The notes: a model not told the origin generated them from the letters alone. 64,000 nucleotides of DNA from Bacteroidales bacterium (GCA_016715075.1 JADKBK010000007.1:62001-126000), one strand, 5' to 3'. Counted from the first letter of the stretch, positions 17,213 to 26,023 are shown. Program-made: numbers and translations.

Positions 17213-18292
17213 TTAATGATGATCCTGAACTGCCAGGCTTATGAAAAGAGCTGACAGTAATGTGAATACATATGCCTGCAGGAATGCCACAAGAAGTTCG
17301 AGGCAATCCATAAAAATTACAAATAAGATTGAAACCGGGGCTACTCCCAGTGATTTGAAGATAAAGATAAGACAGACGAGACTCAGCACAATAATATGGC
17401 CTGCCGTAATGTTGGCAAAGAGACGTATCATAAGTGCGAATGGCTTTGAAAATATACCTATTATTTCAACAGGTATCATAACGGGTAAAAGCCAGAAAGG
17501 CACACCTGGTGTAGCAAAAACATGACGCCAGTAATTCTTGTTTCCACTGAGCTGGGTTATAAGGAATGTAAATACTGCCAGCACGAAAGTCACAGCTATA
17601 TTTCCGGTAACATTCGCTCCGAAAGGAGGAGGAAATGGTACCAGCCCCATAAGGTTATTAATAAGTATGAAAAAGAAGACCGTCAGGAGATAGGGCATAT
17701 ATTTTTCGTACTTATCCTTTCCGATATTTGAGATTGCAATATCATCGCGAACAAAAAGGATAACGGGTTCGAGAAAGCTCTGGATCCCTTTCGGGTGGCT
17801 GATCCCTGTTTTTTTGTAGGATCTCGCCAGGGAAAGAAACAGCAGCAGTCCGATAATCGCTGCACTAAATAACCCAACAACGGCTTTGGTTATAGAAAAA
17901 TCCAGAGGAATATTCTCCTCATCGATCTTACCTTCGGCATTTACAGAAACGATTGTTCCTTTCAGTTCACCCTCCTCTTCAAGTTTATAACCGTTGAAGG
18001 TATGTCCATGAGCAAGCTTTTTTGATGAGAATACATCCAGCCCTTTTTCCTTTGAATACAGAATAACAGGAAGATAGACTGCCACGCTCTCTCCGTTCTT
18101 CCTTGTAAAAAGATGCCATTCATGTGAATCAGCAATGTGTTCCATTATAAAGGTACTCGCATCAAAAGCTTCCTCTGATTCACCATTTTCCTTATTCTTG
18201 GTCTCTTCCTGAGGTTCACTTCCCAGGGCTGAAATTGTCATTCCGGTGAGAAGAAGGATAAAGACAAGACTGATAAGATCCTTTGTTTTCAA
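17213..18292 (-). CDS. atpB: ATP synthase F0 a subunit with long N-terminal extension
   Basis: A 359-residue membrane subunit forming the ion half-channels. Residues 1-24 are a signal-like helix (MKTKDLISLVFILLLTGMT), followed by about 110 periplasmic residues with charged stretches, an extension typical of Bacteroidota. The core helices start near 130; the essential arginine lies in PFALMIRLFANITAGH (about 285-300), and the last helix near LLVAFLQAYVFTLLSALF. It is preceded by a small membrane protein and followed 32 bases on by atpE. Confidence 0.97.
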   Translation of the reverse strand: MKTKDLISLVFILLLTGMTISALGSEPQEETKNKENGESEEAFDASTFIMEHIADSHEWHLFTRKNGESVAVYLPVILYSKEKGLDVFSSKKLAHGHTFNGYKLEEEGELKGTIVSVNAEGKIDEENIPLDFSITKAVVGLFSAAIIGLLLFLSLARSYKKTGISHPKGIQSFLEPVILFVRDDIAISNIGKDKYEKYMPYLLTVFFFILINNLMGLVPFPPPFGANVTGNIAVTFVLAVFTFLITQLSGNKNYWRHVFATPGVPFWLLPVMIPVEIIGIFSKPFALMIRLFANITAGHIIVLSLVCLIFIFKSLGVAPVSILFVIFMDCLELLVAFLQAYVFTLLSALFISLAVQDHH

Positions 18293-18305
18293 AGCAGTTT
18301 AAGTT

Positions 18306-18698
18306 TTATAAAGTCCTGTTGCTCAATTTATTCAATATAACAAACAGTGTAAATAAAGTGAGTGTTAAATATATAACAAAAAATAGAAAAACAGCGGTGA
18401 GGGAAGTTTTTTTAGAAATAATTAACCATAACAGCGCAAGTACCATATCAAGCAGGAACTTAAGGCTGATTGAAACGAGAGTATGCATAGCCTGCGAGTC
18501 GGGTTCCCTGCTCTGACCTCTTAAGAAAACTGAAAGAGTAATGAGGGAGATAAGCGCAAAGAGGGATGAAAGAATGATAATATCATTCAAAAGCAGATTT
18601 ATTCCTGAAAAAGATTTTATAAGGTAACCTGTGCCGGTTAAGAATAATATCAGAAGAATAAGCAATAAGACATATTTAAGAACTTGTCTCATCGGCAT
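18306..18698 (-). CDS. four-helix membrane protein of the ATP synthase operon
   Basis: A 130-residue protein with four predicted membrane helices (about 8-28, 36-58, 75-95, 100-122) and few charges. I do not recognise a named family by motif. Its place between atpZ and atpB, two bases after the former, is where many bacteria keep an AtpI-like assembly or ion-supply protein, so a similar helper role is a guess from position. It lacks the Mg-transport motifs of classic AtpI as far as I can see. Confidence 0.75.
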   Translation of the reverse strand: MPMRQVLKYVLLLILLILFLTGTGYLIKSFSGINLLLNDIIILSSLFALISLITLSVFLRGQSREPDSQAMHTLVSISLKFLLDMVLALLWLIISKKTSLTAVFLFFVIYLTLTLFTLFVILNKLSNRTL

Positions 18699-18700
18699 AG

Positions 18701-18943
18701 CTATCTGATAAAGTCTTTCACTGCTGTATAGATAGCAGCGAAAACACCAAGAATTGAAAGAATGATAGTGAAGACGGGGGTATTGAATTTTGCGAGTTTA
18801 TCCAGTTCAATGCCGCCCCAGGTAGTTAAAAGAATTACAGCTATCATCTGGAAGGCTATTCCCGAATATCTTGCAAAATCATTAAGCCCTTTATTTCCCG
18901 GGTTTTTCAGATTCTTTTTCTTTAATCGACCCTGTTGCTCCAT
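18701..18943 (-). CDS. AtpZ/AtpI family protein
   Basis: An 80-residue protein with a basic N-terminus and two membrane helices (about 28-44 and 54-72). The pattern FARYSGIAFQMIAVILL followed by GGIELDK matches the AtpZ/AtpI family, which helps ATP synthase assembly or supplies Mg/Ca at the c ring. The only usable ATG, at 18943, lies 53 bases inside the 3' end of the bactofilin gene, so the two genes overlap in different frames; no later ATG, GTG or TTG precedes the conserved part. Confidence 0.88.
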   Translation of the reverse strand: MEQQGRLKKKNLKNPGNKGLNDFARYSGIAFQMIAVILLTTWGGIELDKLAKFNTPVFTIILSILGVFAAIYTAVKDFIR

Positions 18944-19292
18944 CAGTTTCTCCTTCTCCCATTTTGCAGTAGCCTGTAAAGAGGGCTCCCGGTTCTATTG
19001 AGAGTTTCGCTGTAGCAATATCGCCAAGTATTTTTGAAGATGCCTTCAGATTAAGCAGCTGACCAACGATAATTTTACCTTCAACAATTCCTGACACTTC
19101 CGAATTTTTACAAATTACCTCTCCGCTTACCTTACCTGTCGGACCTATAACCACTTTACCCTTGGTATTGAGGTTTCCTTTGAGTGTTCCGTCAATACGT
19201 ATATCCCCGTTCGATTTAATATCGCCAGTAATATCAGTCCCGGTGCTAATAAGATTTATGGTGTTGTTATCGGTCTCGTTGTACTTTGCCAT
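18891..19292 (-). CDS. bactofilin (polymer-forming cytoskeletal protein)
   Basis: A 133-residue bactofilin. The central beta-helix (about 10-110) shows the short repeats typical of the fold: GDIKSNGDIRIDGTLKGNL, GKVVIGPTGKVSGEVICKN, and so on, flanked by disordered ends. Bactofilins polymerise without nucleotide and organise the envelope or cell-wall enzymes. It is the first gene of the minus-strand run that leads into the ATP synthase genes, overlapping atpZ by 53 bases. A -7-like element lies 39 bases upstream. Confidence 0.92.
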   Translation of the reverse strand: MAKYNETDNNTINLISTGTDITGDIKSNGDIRIDGTLKGNLNTKGKVVIGPTGKVSGEVICKNSEVSGIVEGKIIVGQLLNLKASSKILGDIATAKLSIEPGALFTGYCKMGEGETDGATGSIKEKESEKPGK

Positions 19293-19330
19293 TGGTTTAA
19301 AAAGTTTTGAGATTTATATGTAATAACTTA

Positions 19331-19338
19331 CAAATATA
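19331..19338 (-). promoter_or_regulatory. candidate -7 element for the bactofilin-atp operon
   Basis: On the minus strand it reads TATATTTG, an exact TAnnTTTG match, about 39 bases before the bactofilin start, and it is the best promoter candidate for the whole atpZ-atpG run. A TGTTTT sequence about 20 bases further up is a weak -33 box. Confidence 0.4.
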
Positions 19339-19380
19339 AAAACTATTGCAGATAAAAACAGAACAGGGTCATTTTTATAC

Positions 19381-19620
19381 TATTTATTCCGGATTATATA
19401 ACCCCTTCTGCCGCTGCTCACCTTCGCCGAAGCTTCGGTGAAAGAAGCGCGGTATATCCACCAATTGTGGGTACTTGTACTATGATTAACCCCCTCTGCC
19501 GCTGCGCGGCATCTCCCCCAGGGGGGAGAAAATCTGTTATATCTACACGGACTTTATTAAAATACTGGATTTATCCCCCCCTGAGGGGGGGAATTAAAGG
19601 GGGGGGGTGTACTTATACAG
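19381..19620. repeat. C/G-rich intergenic repeat block between fabH and bactofilin
   Basis: The gap 19293-19631 has no gene. It has two copies of the phrase CCCC-TCTGCCGCTGC (near 19404 and 19492), a hairpin CTTCGCCGAAGCTTCGG near 19430, a TCCCCCAGGGGGGA palindrome near 19516 and a further CCCCCCCTGAGGGGGGG palindrome near 19577 followed by a G-run. This is typical of dispersed short intergenic repeats. The palindromes may also end the fabH transcript. Confidence 0.6.
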
Positions 19621-19631
19621 TAATGTATTCT

Positions 19632-20630
19632 CTATACGTGGTCGTAAGCCCATTTAAGGTAGATCGATCCCCATGTAAAACCACCTCCAAAAGCAGCAAG
19701 TATCAGTATATCTCCCTTTTTGAGTTTCTTCTCATACTCCCATATACATAAAGGAATTGTGGCACAGGTTGTATTTCCGTAATTCTGAATGTTTATCATA
19801 ACCTTTTCCGGGTCAAGTCCCATTCTTCTGCCTGTTGCATCTATGATCCTCAGGTTTGCCTGATGGGGTACCAGCCATGAGATATCATCCGGTTTAAGAT
19901 TATTTCTTTCCATAATCTCAACAGCGACATCGGCCATGTTGGAGACAGCGAATTTAAAGACACTCTGTCCTTCCTGGTATACAAAATGTTCTTTTGCGTC
20001 TATTGTTTCATAGCTTGCCGGTTTAACAGAACCACCAGCTTTGAGATGGAGATATTTCCGTCCTGAACCATCGGTACGAAAAATATAATCCATTATTCCT
20101 GTTTCCTCATTGGTAGGTTCCAGGAGAACCGCTCCGGAGGCATCTCCGAAGAGAGGGCATGTTGTTCGGTCGGAATAGTCTGTTATAGAAGACATTTTAT
20201 CAGCTCCGACAATTACCACTTTCTTGTACCTGCCTGTTTCGACATATGCAGCGCCTGTCTGAAGTCCAAACAGGAATCCTGAGCAGGCTGCATTAAGATC
20301 AAAGCTGAAGGCATTTTTAATTCCGCATTTATCCGAAATAATATTTGCAGTTGCAGGGAACAGCATATCAGGGGTTACTGTGCAACAGATCAGCAGGTCG
20401 ACATCTTCGGGGGCAGTGTTTGTTTTGAGTAACAATCCCCGCACAGCCTGTTCCCCAAGATCTGAACTGCCAAGACCTTCTCCCTTAAGTATCCGTCTTT
20501 CCTTTATCCCGACTCTCTGCATAATCCACTCGTCGGATGTATCAACCATCTTAGAGAGTTCATGATTTGTCAGCCGATACTCCGGAACCCAGGCATTGAT
20601 CCCTGTTATAGCTGCCCGTATTTTTTCCAT
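19632..20630 (-). CDS. fabH: 3-oxoacyl-[acyl-carrier-protein] synthase III
   Basis: A 332-residue condensing enzyme that starts fatty acid synthesis from acetyl-CoA (or a branched acyl-CoA) and malonyl-ACP. The triad is complete: C116 in NAACSGF, H256 in VPHQANLRI and N286 in YGNTT. It follows plsX by 2 bases in the conserved yceD-rpmF-plsX-fabH order. Length is typical. Confidence 0.97.
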   Translation of the reverse strand: MEKIRAAITGINAWVPEYRLTNHELSKMVDTSDEWIMQRVGIKERRILKGEGLGSSDLGEQAVRGLLLKTNTAPEDVDLLICCTVTPDMLFPATANIISDKCGIKNAFSFDLNAACSGFLFGLQTGAAYVETGRYKKVVIVGADKMSSITDYSDRTTCPLFGDASGAVLLEPTNEETGIMDYIFRTDGSGRKYLHLKAGGSVKPASYETIDAKEHFVYQEGQSVFKFAVSNMADVAVEIMERNNLKPDDISWLVPHQANLRIIDATGRRMGLDPEKVMINIQNYGNTTCATIPLCIWEYEKKLKKGDILILAAFGGGFTWGSIYLKWAYDHV

Positions 20631-20632
20631 AA

Positions 20633-21571
20633 TTAAATTGCTTCTTTGATCTTTTGCGCCAGATTTGCTTGCACTACAGCTTTAGTCTGAAGAATCATAT
20701 TCATTATGGCTTTTCTTTTGGAAATCCCATGTCCGATTACAACATTCGCATTTATCCCAACGATGGGTGTTCCTCCATAATTTTCAAAATCAAGCCTGTC
20801 AAAATATTCATCCTTCAGATTCCTGCTTTTGTAGATATGATGGAATGCTTCACCCTCCTTCAGGATGACATTCCCGACAAATCCATCACAGACAATGACA
20901 TCAGTCATTGTTTCCCTGAAGAGGTGATTACCTTCAATATTTCCGGCAAAATTTATTCCGGGATATTCTTTCATCAGCTCATATGCTGCTTTAATGGCAG
21001 GTGTACCTTTAGTCTCTTCCTCTCCCAGATTTATCAATCCCACTGTCGGATTTTGGGTACCCAGCACATACTTTGCGTAGATACTGCCGAGTATTGCATA
21101 CTGCAAAAGAACCTCGGGCTTGCAGTCGGGGTTTAAACCGACATCAAGTATAACAGAATCACGGTTATCGATGCAGGGCAGTATTGTAGCCAGGGCAGGT
21201 CTAAGCACACCCGGGATAAGTTTTACTGTATATGTGGCACCAACCAGCATAGCGCCGGTATTTCCCGCGCTGCAAAAGCCGTCCAGCTCTCCGTTATTCA
21301 GCATCGTATACCCCACAGCAATACTTGAATCCTGTTTCTGTGAAAAAGACTTGGCAGGATGATCTGCCATCTCAATCACCTGTGTGGTATGCACAATATG
21401 AAACCTGGACGGGTCAGTTTGCAATTCATTAAGCTTTGTTTTAATGGAGCTTTCATCACCGATAAGGTAGAGTTCCTCCCTGTCTGTTAAATGCCGGAGG
21501 GAATCAACTGCGCCCTCAATGATTGCATCGGGTGCGAAATCACCACCCATGACATCAAGGCCAATTCTCAT
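20633..21571 (-). CDS. plsX: phosphate acyltransferase PlsX
   Basis: A 312-residue enzyme that makes acyl-phosphate from acyl-ACP for phospholipid synthesis. The opening MRIGLDVMGGDFAPDAIIEG is diagnostic, as are DGFCSAGNTGAMLVGA and the late IVGINANVVIGHG. It lies in the operon between rpmF (25 bases) and fabH (2 bases), linking ribosomal protein and lipid genes as in most bacteria. Confidence 0.97.
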   Translation of the reverse strand: MRIGLDVMGGDFAPDAIIEGAVDSLRHLTDREELYLIGDESSIKTKLNELQTDPSRFHIVHTTQVIEMADHPAKSFSQKQDSSIAVGYTMLNNGELDGFCSAGNTGAMLVGATYTVKLIPGVLRPALATILPCIDNRDSVILDVGLNPDCKPEVLLQYAILGSIYAKYVLGTQNPTVGLINLGEEETKGTPAIKAAYELMKEYPGINFAGNIEGNHLFRETMTDVIVCDGFVGNVILKEGEAFHHIYKSRNLKDEYFDRLDFENYGGTPIVGINANVVIGHGISKRKAIMNMILQTKAVVQANLAQKIKEAI

Positions 21572-21596
21572 ATATAAACTATTTAGTTAAGGAAAA

Positions 21597-21782
21597 TCAG
21601 GCTGTTACCTTCTTCTCTATAGCAAGCTTGCCTCTGTAATATCCGCACTCGGGACAAACTCTGTGATACAGAACTGATGAGCCGCAGTTTGAACAACTGG
21701 CTACCTGAGGTGCAGTTGCTTTGTAATGTGTTCTGCGCTTATCTCTTCTGGTCTTGGAATGTTTGTGTTTAGGATGTGCCAT
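21597..21782 (-). CDS. rpmF: 50S ribosomal protein L32
   Basis: A 61-residue ribosomal protein. The basic N-terminus (MAHPKHKHSKTRRDKRR) leads to a zinc ribbon with four cysteines (C30, C33, C43, C46: CSNC and CPEC), so this is the zinc-binding form. It is in the standard place between the yceD-like gene and plsX. Confidence 0.97.
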   Translation of the reverse strand: MAHPKHKHSKTRRDKRRTHYKATAPQVASCSNCGSSVLYHRVCPECGYYRGKLAIEKKVTA

Positions 21783-21793
21783 TTTAATTCTTT

Positions 21794-22356
21794 TTAATTA
21801 TCGTTCATTAATTTTCTCAGTTCATCCCATCTGGGATCATTATCATTATCCTCCTCAACTATAAGCTCTTTCAGCTTATCCAACATTAACGGATCGCAAG
21901 TGCTGTTTCCATTTTCATCATCAGGATGCACTCTCTTTATCGGCAGGGCAAGATGAATATATTCATAAAAATGCTGCGTCAGATCCAGTTCATGCTCGTC
22001 GGTAGTGAAGGAGATTATATCAGGATCACTATCTTCTATTTTCTTCCCGAATTTAATCAAAAGTCTGTTTTCGCATTCAATAGGCAGAAAAACATCTCAA
22101 GACACCTGTCACAGCATACTTTTACCCTGCCTGAAATCCTGATAAACAGGTCAATATGCGTAGATCTCTTTTCCAGCTCAATATTTGCAAAAAGGCTTCC
22201 TTCCTTAATTTCCGACTCCTCAAAACTTTCAAAAAACTTATTACCAATCTCAAAATCAATTGTGTGGCGTCCTTCTTTCAACCCACTTAATCCTATCGTG
22301 TACGAACCGGACATCTCTTCAAAATTTGGATTGCAAAAATATGAATCCTTCTTCAA
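21794..22356 (-). CDS. YceD-like DUF177 protein, reading frame broken
   Basis: The protein encoded upstream of rpmF in most bacteria; YceD-type proteins are linked to 23S rRNA accumulation. The first 90 or so residues, ending at the conserved CDRCLEMFF, run from 22356; that frame stops at 22057. The rest (LLIKFGKKIEDSDPD to LRKLMNDN) is in another frame ending at 21794. The frames join if one base is added to the five-base T-run of the coding strand at 22088-22092, giving CDRCLEMFFLPIE and about 187 residues, the normal Bacteroidota length. As both halves are conserved, a base-calling error at a homopolymer is the likely cause. A start at the ATG 22060 would instead make a separate 88-residue protein overlapping by 4 bases, which I think less likely. 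Confidence 0.85.
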
Positions 22357-22464
22357 TTAAAAAAATTATCAACAAAAAAGTAACATTATTTGTCATTATT
22401 CACCAAATACCGGTTAAAAACCGTCATTCACCGATTTGCTCTTATGACCTTGCAATCAATGAAT

Positions 22465-22472
22465 TATTTTTG
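22465..22472 (+). promoter_or_regulatory. candidate -7 element for the LiaF/LytS module
   Basis: TATTTTTG fits TAnnTTTG, 22 bases before the ATG at 22495. The nearest TTTG upstream is 26 bases away, longer than usual, so only the -7 part is supported. Confidence 0.35.
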
Positions 22473-22494
22473 ATTCAGATTAAAAAACTATACC

Positions 22495-22854
22495 ATGAGA
22501 CACAGAGATTACAACTATTCAGGAAAGATGGAGCATCACCCCCGGCTTGGCGTAGGATTATTCTTTATCCTGCTGGGCGTGGCACTCCTGGTTGCAACCA
22601 ATGACCTTTTTAACTTTGGAAGCATAAGCAACTATTTCACCTGGGAAACAGCTTTGATATTCATTGGAATGCTGTTAGTATTAAACCTCCAGTTCACAGG
22701 AGGGCTGCTAATGATTGCCGGAGGGACATGGTTCCTGCTGGATGAGATCTTTATTGTTACTCCGGAAATTGTTAAAACTGTTTTTTGGCCGGGTGTTATT
22801 GTCTTAATCGGCCTGTCATTTATACTTTCATCCATTTTTAAATTGAAAAACTGA
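22495..22854 (+). CDS. LiaI/LiaF-type membrane protein (DUF5668-like)
   Basis: A 119-residue protein with about four membrane helices after a short polar N-terminus (MRHRDYNYSGKMEHHPRLG). The pattern of GVGLFFILLGVALLV and FWPGVIVLIGLSFIL resembles the membrane part of LiaF and related DUF5668 proteins, which report cell-wall stress. It has no C-terminal soluble domain. The next gene, 34 bases on, is a longer paralogue, and a LytS/LytTR pair follows, suggesting one operon. Confidence 0.75.
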   Translation: MRHRDYNYSGKMEHHPRLGVGLFFILLGVALLVATNDLFNFGSISNYFTWETALIFIGMLLVLNLQFTGGLLMIAGGTWFLLDEIFIVTPEIVKTVFWPGVIVLIGLSFILSSIFKLKN

Positions 22855-22888
22855 AACATTTAAACCAGAATCAAATACATTTACAGCT

Positions 22889-23637
22889 ATGGAAACAAAT
22901 GATAACTATCGGGATGATAAGCCTTATCATAGGCACGATCATCATCACCTTACGAACAACAGAGCAATTATCGGAGTGATTCTTGTTCTCGTCGGTTTCT
23001 TTCTCGTTCTGAAAAACACCGGATTTTTCCCGGGTTTTATTGATCATATTATATTCAGCTGGCCTATGCTGCTGATAACTATAGGAGTAGTAATTACTTT
23101 AGGTTCATCAGGAGGAAAAACCTCAGGTATCATTGTGATGGCTGTGGGAGCCTTCTTTCTGATCCCGCACATCTTCAGGGAAACCTTTGATGTAAATATG
23201 TTCTGGCCTTCAATATTCATAATAATAGGAGTAATATTCATTTCTCCAAGCGCAAGGGTTGGAATGCTGTTTCAACCACTCCCCAGACGGGTGATGATTA
23301 TATAGACTATGTACATGTATTCAGTGGTGGAGAGCGACAGATCGTATCAGATAATTTCAGGGGAGGAAAACTTACTGCAGTCTTCGGAGGCAGTGAAATT
23401 GACCTCACAAAAGCGAAGCTTGCCCCGGGTGTTTCTGAATTGGAACTGGCTTGTGTTTTCGGAGGTACAACGATCATAGTACCCGACGACTGGAATGTGA
23501 AAATTGAGGTTGTTCCTGTGCTGGGAGGTTTTGGAGACTCCAGGAGGCTGAATCCCGGAAGAACAATTGATACTACCAGGCAGCTTGTAATAAAAGGAGC
23601 TGTGGTCTTTGGCGGCGGCGAAATAAAAAGTTATTAG
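22889..23637 (+). CDS. LiaF-like protein with cell-wall-response domain, reading frame broken
   Basis: The N-terminus is His-rich (KPYHRHDHHHL) and is followed by four membrane helices (about 28-125). This frame stops at 23305. The soluble beta-rich domain (NAVSTTPQTGDDYIDY, FRGGKLTAVFGGSEIDLT, and GGEIKSY at the end) is in a second frame. The two join with one added base near 23246-23247 (a CC pair), giving ISPKRKGWNAVSTT and about 249 residues, the usual length for this family. The soluble part is well conserved, so this is probably an error in the sequence and not a dead gene. It lies just before the LytS kinase (8 bases) and is the likely stress input of that pair. Confidence 0.8.
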
Positions 23638-23644
23638 TCTCCTG

Positions 23645-24700
23645 ATGAAACATCCGGTACTCTCAAACAAAGTAAGACTTATAGTATGGTGGCTGGTCTG
23701 GCTCTTTCTTGCGCTCGGCCAGTCACTGCTGTTTTACTATGCTTATGGTAAATTCACTTATATAGGTATAGTTGACAGCCTGACGTCACTTATAATATAT
23801 TCAGGAATTGCAATTTCTCTATGGTACCCCTTCAGCTTTTTCAATACGGGTGAAGTGCGGCCTGCAACTCTGATTTCAAATCTAATTATCAGCGGAGCCA
23901 TTTCAATTACCATATGGGTATTAATTACCAAATATATTGTCCTCCTGGTACTGCCCGAAAATACCGATTACCTGGCCTACTGGGAGGCAACATTTCCTTA
24001 CAGGATAGGTACGGGCGTATTTATCTACGGATTGGTGGTTCTATCCTATTTTCTTTTTATAAGCCTTACTAATCTCTCAGAAAAGAATGCTAAAGAGGCA
24101 CGGCTTGAAAGTCTTGTAAAAGAGACTGAATTAAAGATGCTGAGGTCACAAATCAATCCTCATTTTCTGTTCAACAGTCTCAATTCCATCAGCTCGCTTA
24201 CAATCACCGACCCTGAAAAAGCCCGGGAAATGGTTATTAAGCTATCGGAGTTCATGAGATATGCTCTCTCAAGAAAAGACGAGCAGCCAGTCTCACTGCA
24301 GAATGAACTTGAAAACCTTCGGCTATATCTCGAAATTGAAAAGGTGAGATTTGGTGAAAAGCTCATTACAGAAGAGAATATTGAACACGCTTGTCTGGAA
24401 TTTAACATCCCTGTAATGCTGCTGCAACCACTATATGAAAATGCTGTAAAACATGGTGTTTACGAAAGCACCGAGAGTGTCAGGATCATAACACATGTAA
24501 GATTTATTGATGGCTTCTTCGAAATAAGCATAAGCAATAATTACGATCCTGCCCCATCGCTTAAGAAAGGAACAGGAACAGGACTGCTCAATGTTTCCAG
24601 ACGGCTTGAACTGTTCTATGGTAATAAGGGTTCCATGAAAACATCAAAAGAAAACGGAATTTATACAGTTACACTTTATCTCCCGATCGATTATAAGTAA
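23645..24700 (+). CDS. LytS-family sensor histidine kinase
   Basis: A 351-residue kinase with four membrane helices (about 11-140), a short coiled linker and the His_kinase domain QINPHFLFNSLN, with the phospho-acceptor at H173. The ATP-binding domain keeps the N-box (LYENAVKHG) and G-box (GTGTGLLN). This 5TM-less LytS type pairs with LytTR regulators; the partner is the next gene, 212 bases on. It directly follows the LiaF-like gene. Confidence 0.93.
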   Translation: MKHPVLSNKVRLIVWWLVWLFLALGQSLLFYYAYGKFTYIGIVDSLTSLIIYSGIAISLWYPFSFFNTGEVRPATLISNLIISGAISITIWVLITKYIVLLVLPENTDYLAYWEATFPYRIGTGVFIYGLVVLSYFLFISLTNLSEKNAKEARLESLVKETELKMLRSQINPHFLFNSLNSISSLTITDPEKAREMVIKLSEFMRYALSRKDEQPVSLQNELENLRLYLEIEKVRFGEKLITEENIEHACLEFNIPVMLLQPLYENAVKHGVYESTESVRIITHVRFIDGFFEISISNNYDPAPSLKKGTGTGLLNVSRRLELFYGNKGSMKTSKENGIYTVTLYLPIDYK

Positions 24701-24911
24701 TCCAAATTTTCAAATTAATATTTAAATTTGAACAAAATTCACCCGGAGCGGATTTCAAAGCAGTGCTTTATGTCTTAAATAGAATTACTTTGCAGCCTTT
24801 ATTTTTAAAAGAATTAAGAATTAACGCCAGGGAGAATAAGTCTTTTTGAGGGCTTGCAAAGAGAGAATGAACTTAATCTGGCTTTAGAACATTTCAGGGA
24901 GATAGTAACCA

Positions 24912-25664
24912 ATGGAAAATATAAAGATTGTAATAATTGATGACGAAACTCCGGCACGGGAAATAATCAAGCATTATCTGAGTGAAGTAGAATCAGTTGA
25001 GATCATTGCTGAATGCGCGGATGGTTTTACTGGTTTGAAAACAATTTCAGCAATGAAGCCCGACCTGGTGTTTCTTGATATTCAAATGCCCAGGCTAACC
25101 GGAATTGAGTTGCTGGAAGTTCTTACTGAGAAACCTGAGATTATTTTTACAACTGCATACGATCAGTTTGCATTAAGAGCTTTTGAGCTCAATGCTGTCG
25201 ATTATCTCCTGAAGCCTTTTCCTAAAAGACGGTTTCTCGAATCTGTCAAAAAAGCTATCTCAAAAATCAGGTCAGAAAATGGCAATAAGGAACCGGCAAG
25301 TCAGCTTCTGGCAATAAAGCCCGAATCCGCCTCCCCTGTCAACAGGATGGTAGTCAGGAAAGGAAATTCCATAAACCTTATACCTGTTGAGGAAATAAGG
25401 TACCTGGAAGCACAGGACGATTATGTTATGATTTACCACGAGGCCGGTAAGGCTCTCAAACAGCAGACAATGAAGATGTGTGAGGACACTCTCTCAAAAA
25501 CCGATTTCGTAAGAATTCACCGTTCCTATATTGTAAAAGTGTCAGAGATTAAACGCATCGAGCCATATGGTAAGGATAATTATGTGGCCATTCTCCAGTC
25601 TGGTGATAAGCTGCCCGTAAGCCGGTCAGGATTTAAACATCTCAGGGAGGAACTGAATTTCTAG
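24912..25664 (+). CDS. LytTR-family response regulator
   Basis: A 250-residue regulator. The receiver domain (1-120) has the acidic pair IIDDE, phospho-acceptor D56 in FLDIQMP and Lys in LKPFPKR. The LytTR DNA-binding domain is at about 143-245 (RKGNSINLIPVEEIRYLEAQ, with FVRIHRSYIVKVSEI). It is the natural partner of the LytS kinase upstream. The target promoters are not visible here. The 211-base gap before it holds no gene and no clear terminator. Confidence 0.95.
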   Translation: MENIKIVIIDDETPAREIIKHYLSEVESVEIIAECADGFTGLKTISAMKPDLVFLDIQMPRLTGIELLEVLTEKPEIIFTTAYDQFALRAFELNAVDYLLKPFPKRRFLESVKKAISKIRSENGNKEPASQLLAIKPESASPVNRMVVRKGNSINLIPVEEIRYLEAQDDYVMIYHEAGKALKQQTMKMCEDTLSKTDFVRIHRSYIVKVSEIKRIEPYGKDNYVAILQSGDKLPVSRSGFKHLREELNF

Positions 25665-25717
25665 GATCTTACCCGGATGTTCCGTCCGTATCCATACCGA
25701 CCCGTCCCTGCAGGGTC

Positions 25718-26023
25718 TCAGCTCTTTAATCTGTTTTCGGTTTTCCATCTGTGAAAAATGGAAGAAAGGGGTTTGTACCGTCTGAAACGAAACAGAGGTA
25801 CCGGATCATATCCATGCGTGCCACCCGGGCGGCACCTGAGAATTCTGCCTGTTCCCATTATAAGGCCTGTCAGCGGGCCATGTAACTTAAGAGCGTCAAG
25901 CATATATTGCGAACAGGATGGAACATGCCGGCATGCAGGTCTGAGAAAAGGAGAGATGCTATACCTGTAAAACAGAACAGGAAGTGACAAAAGGAATGCG
26001 AGAGCTCTGTTAATTAAATTCAT
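25718..26023 (-). CDS. yidD: membrane protein insertion efficiency factor YidD
   Basis: A 101-residue YidD. The signature CRHVPSCSQYMLDALKLHG with ILRCRPGGTHGYDPVP is complete. YidD helps YidC place proteins in the inner membrane. It is slightly longer than usual (70-90) because of a basic tail (FRFRRYKPLSSIFHRWKTEN). It is not next to rnpA or yidC here; rnpA is at 62.2 kb. Confidence 0.95.
   Translation of the reverse strand: MNLINRALAFLLSLPVLFYRYSISPFLRPACRHVPSCSQYMLDALKLHGPLTGLIMGTGRILRCRPGGTHGYDPVPLFRFRRYKPLSSIFHRWKTENRLKS

Noticed and set aside
17181..17306. Longer frame for atpE
   Set aside because: It overlaps atpB and does not resemble a c subunit.
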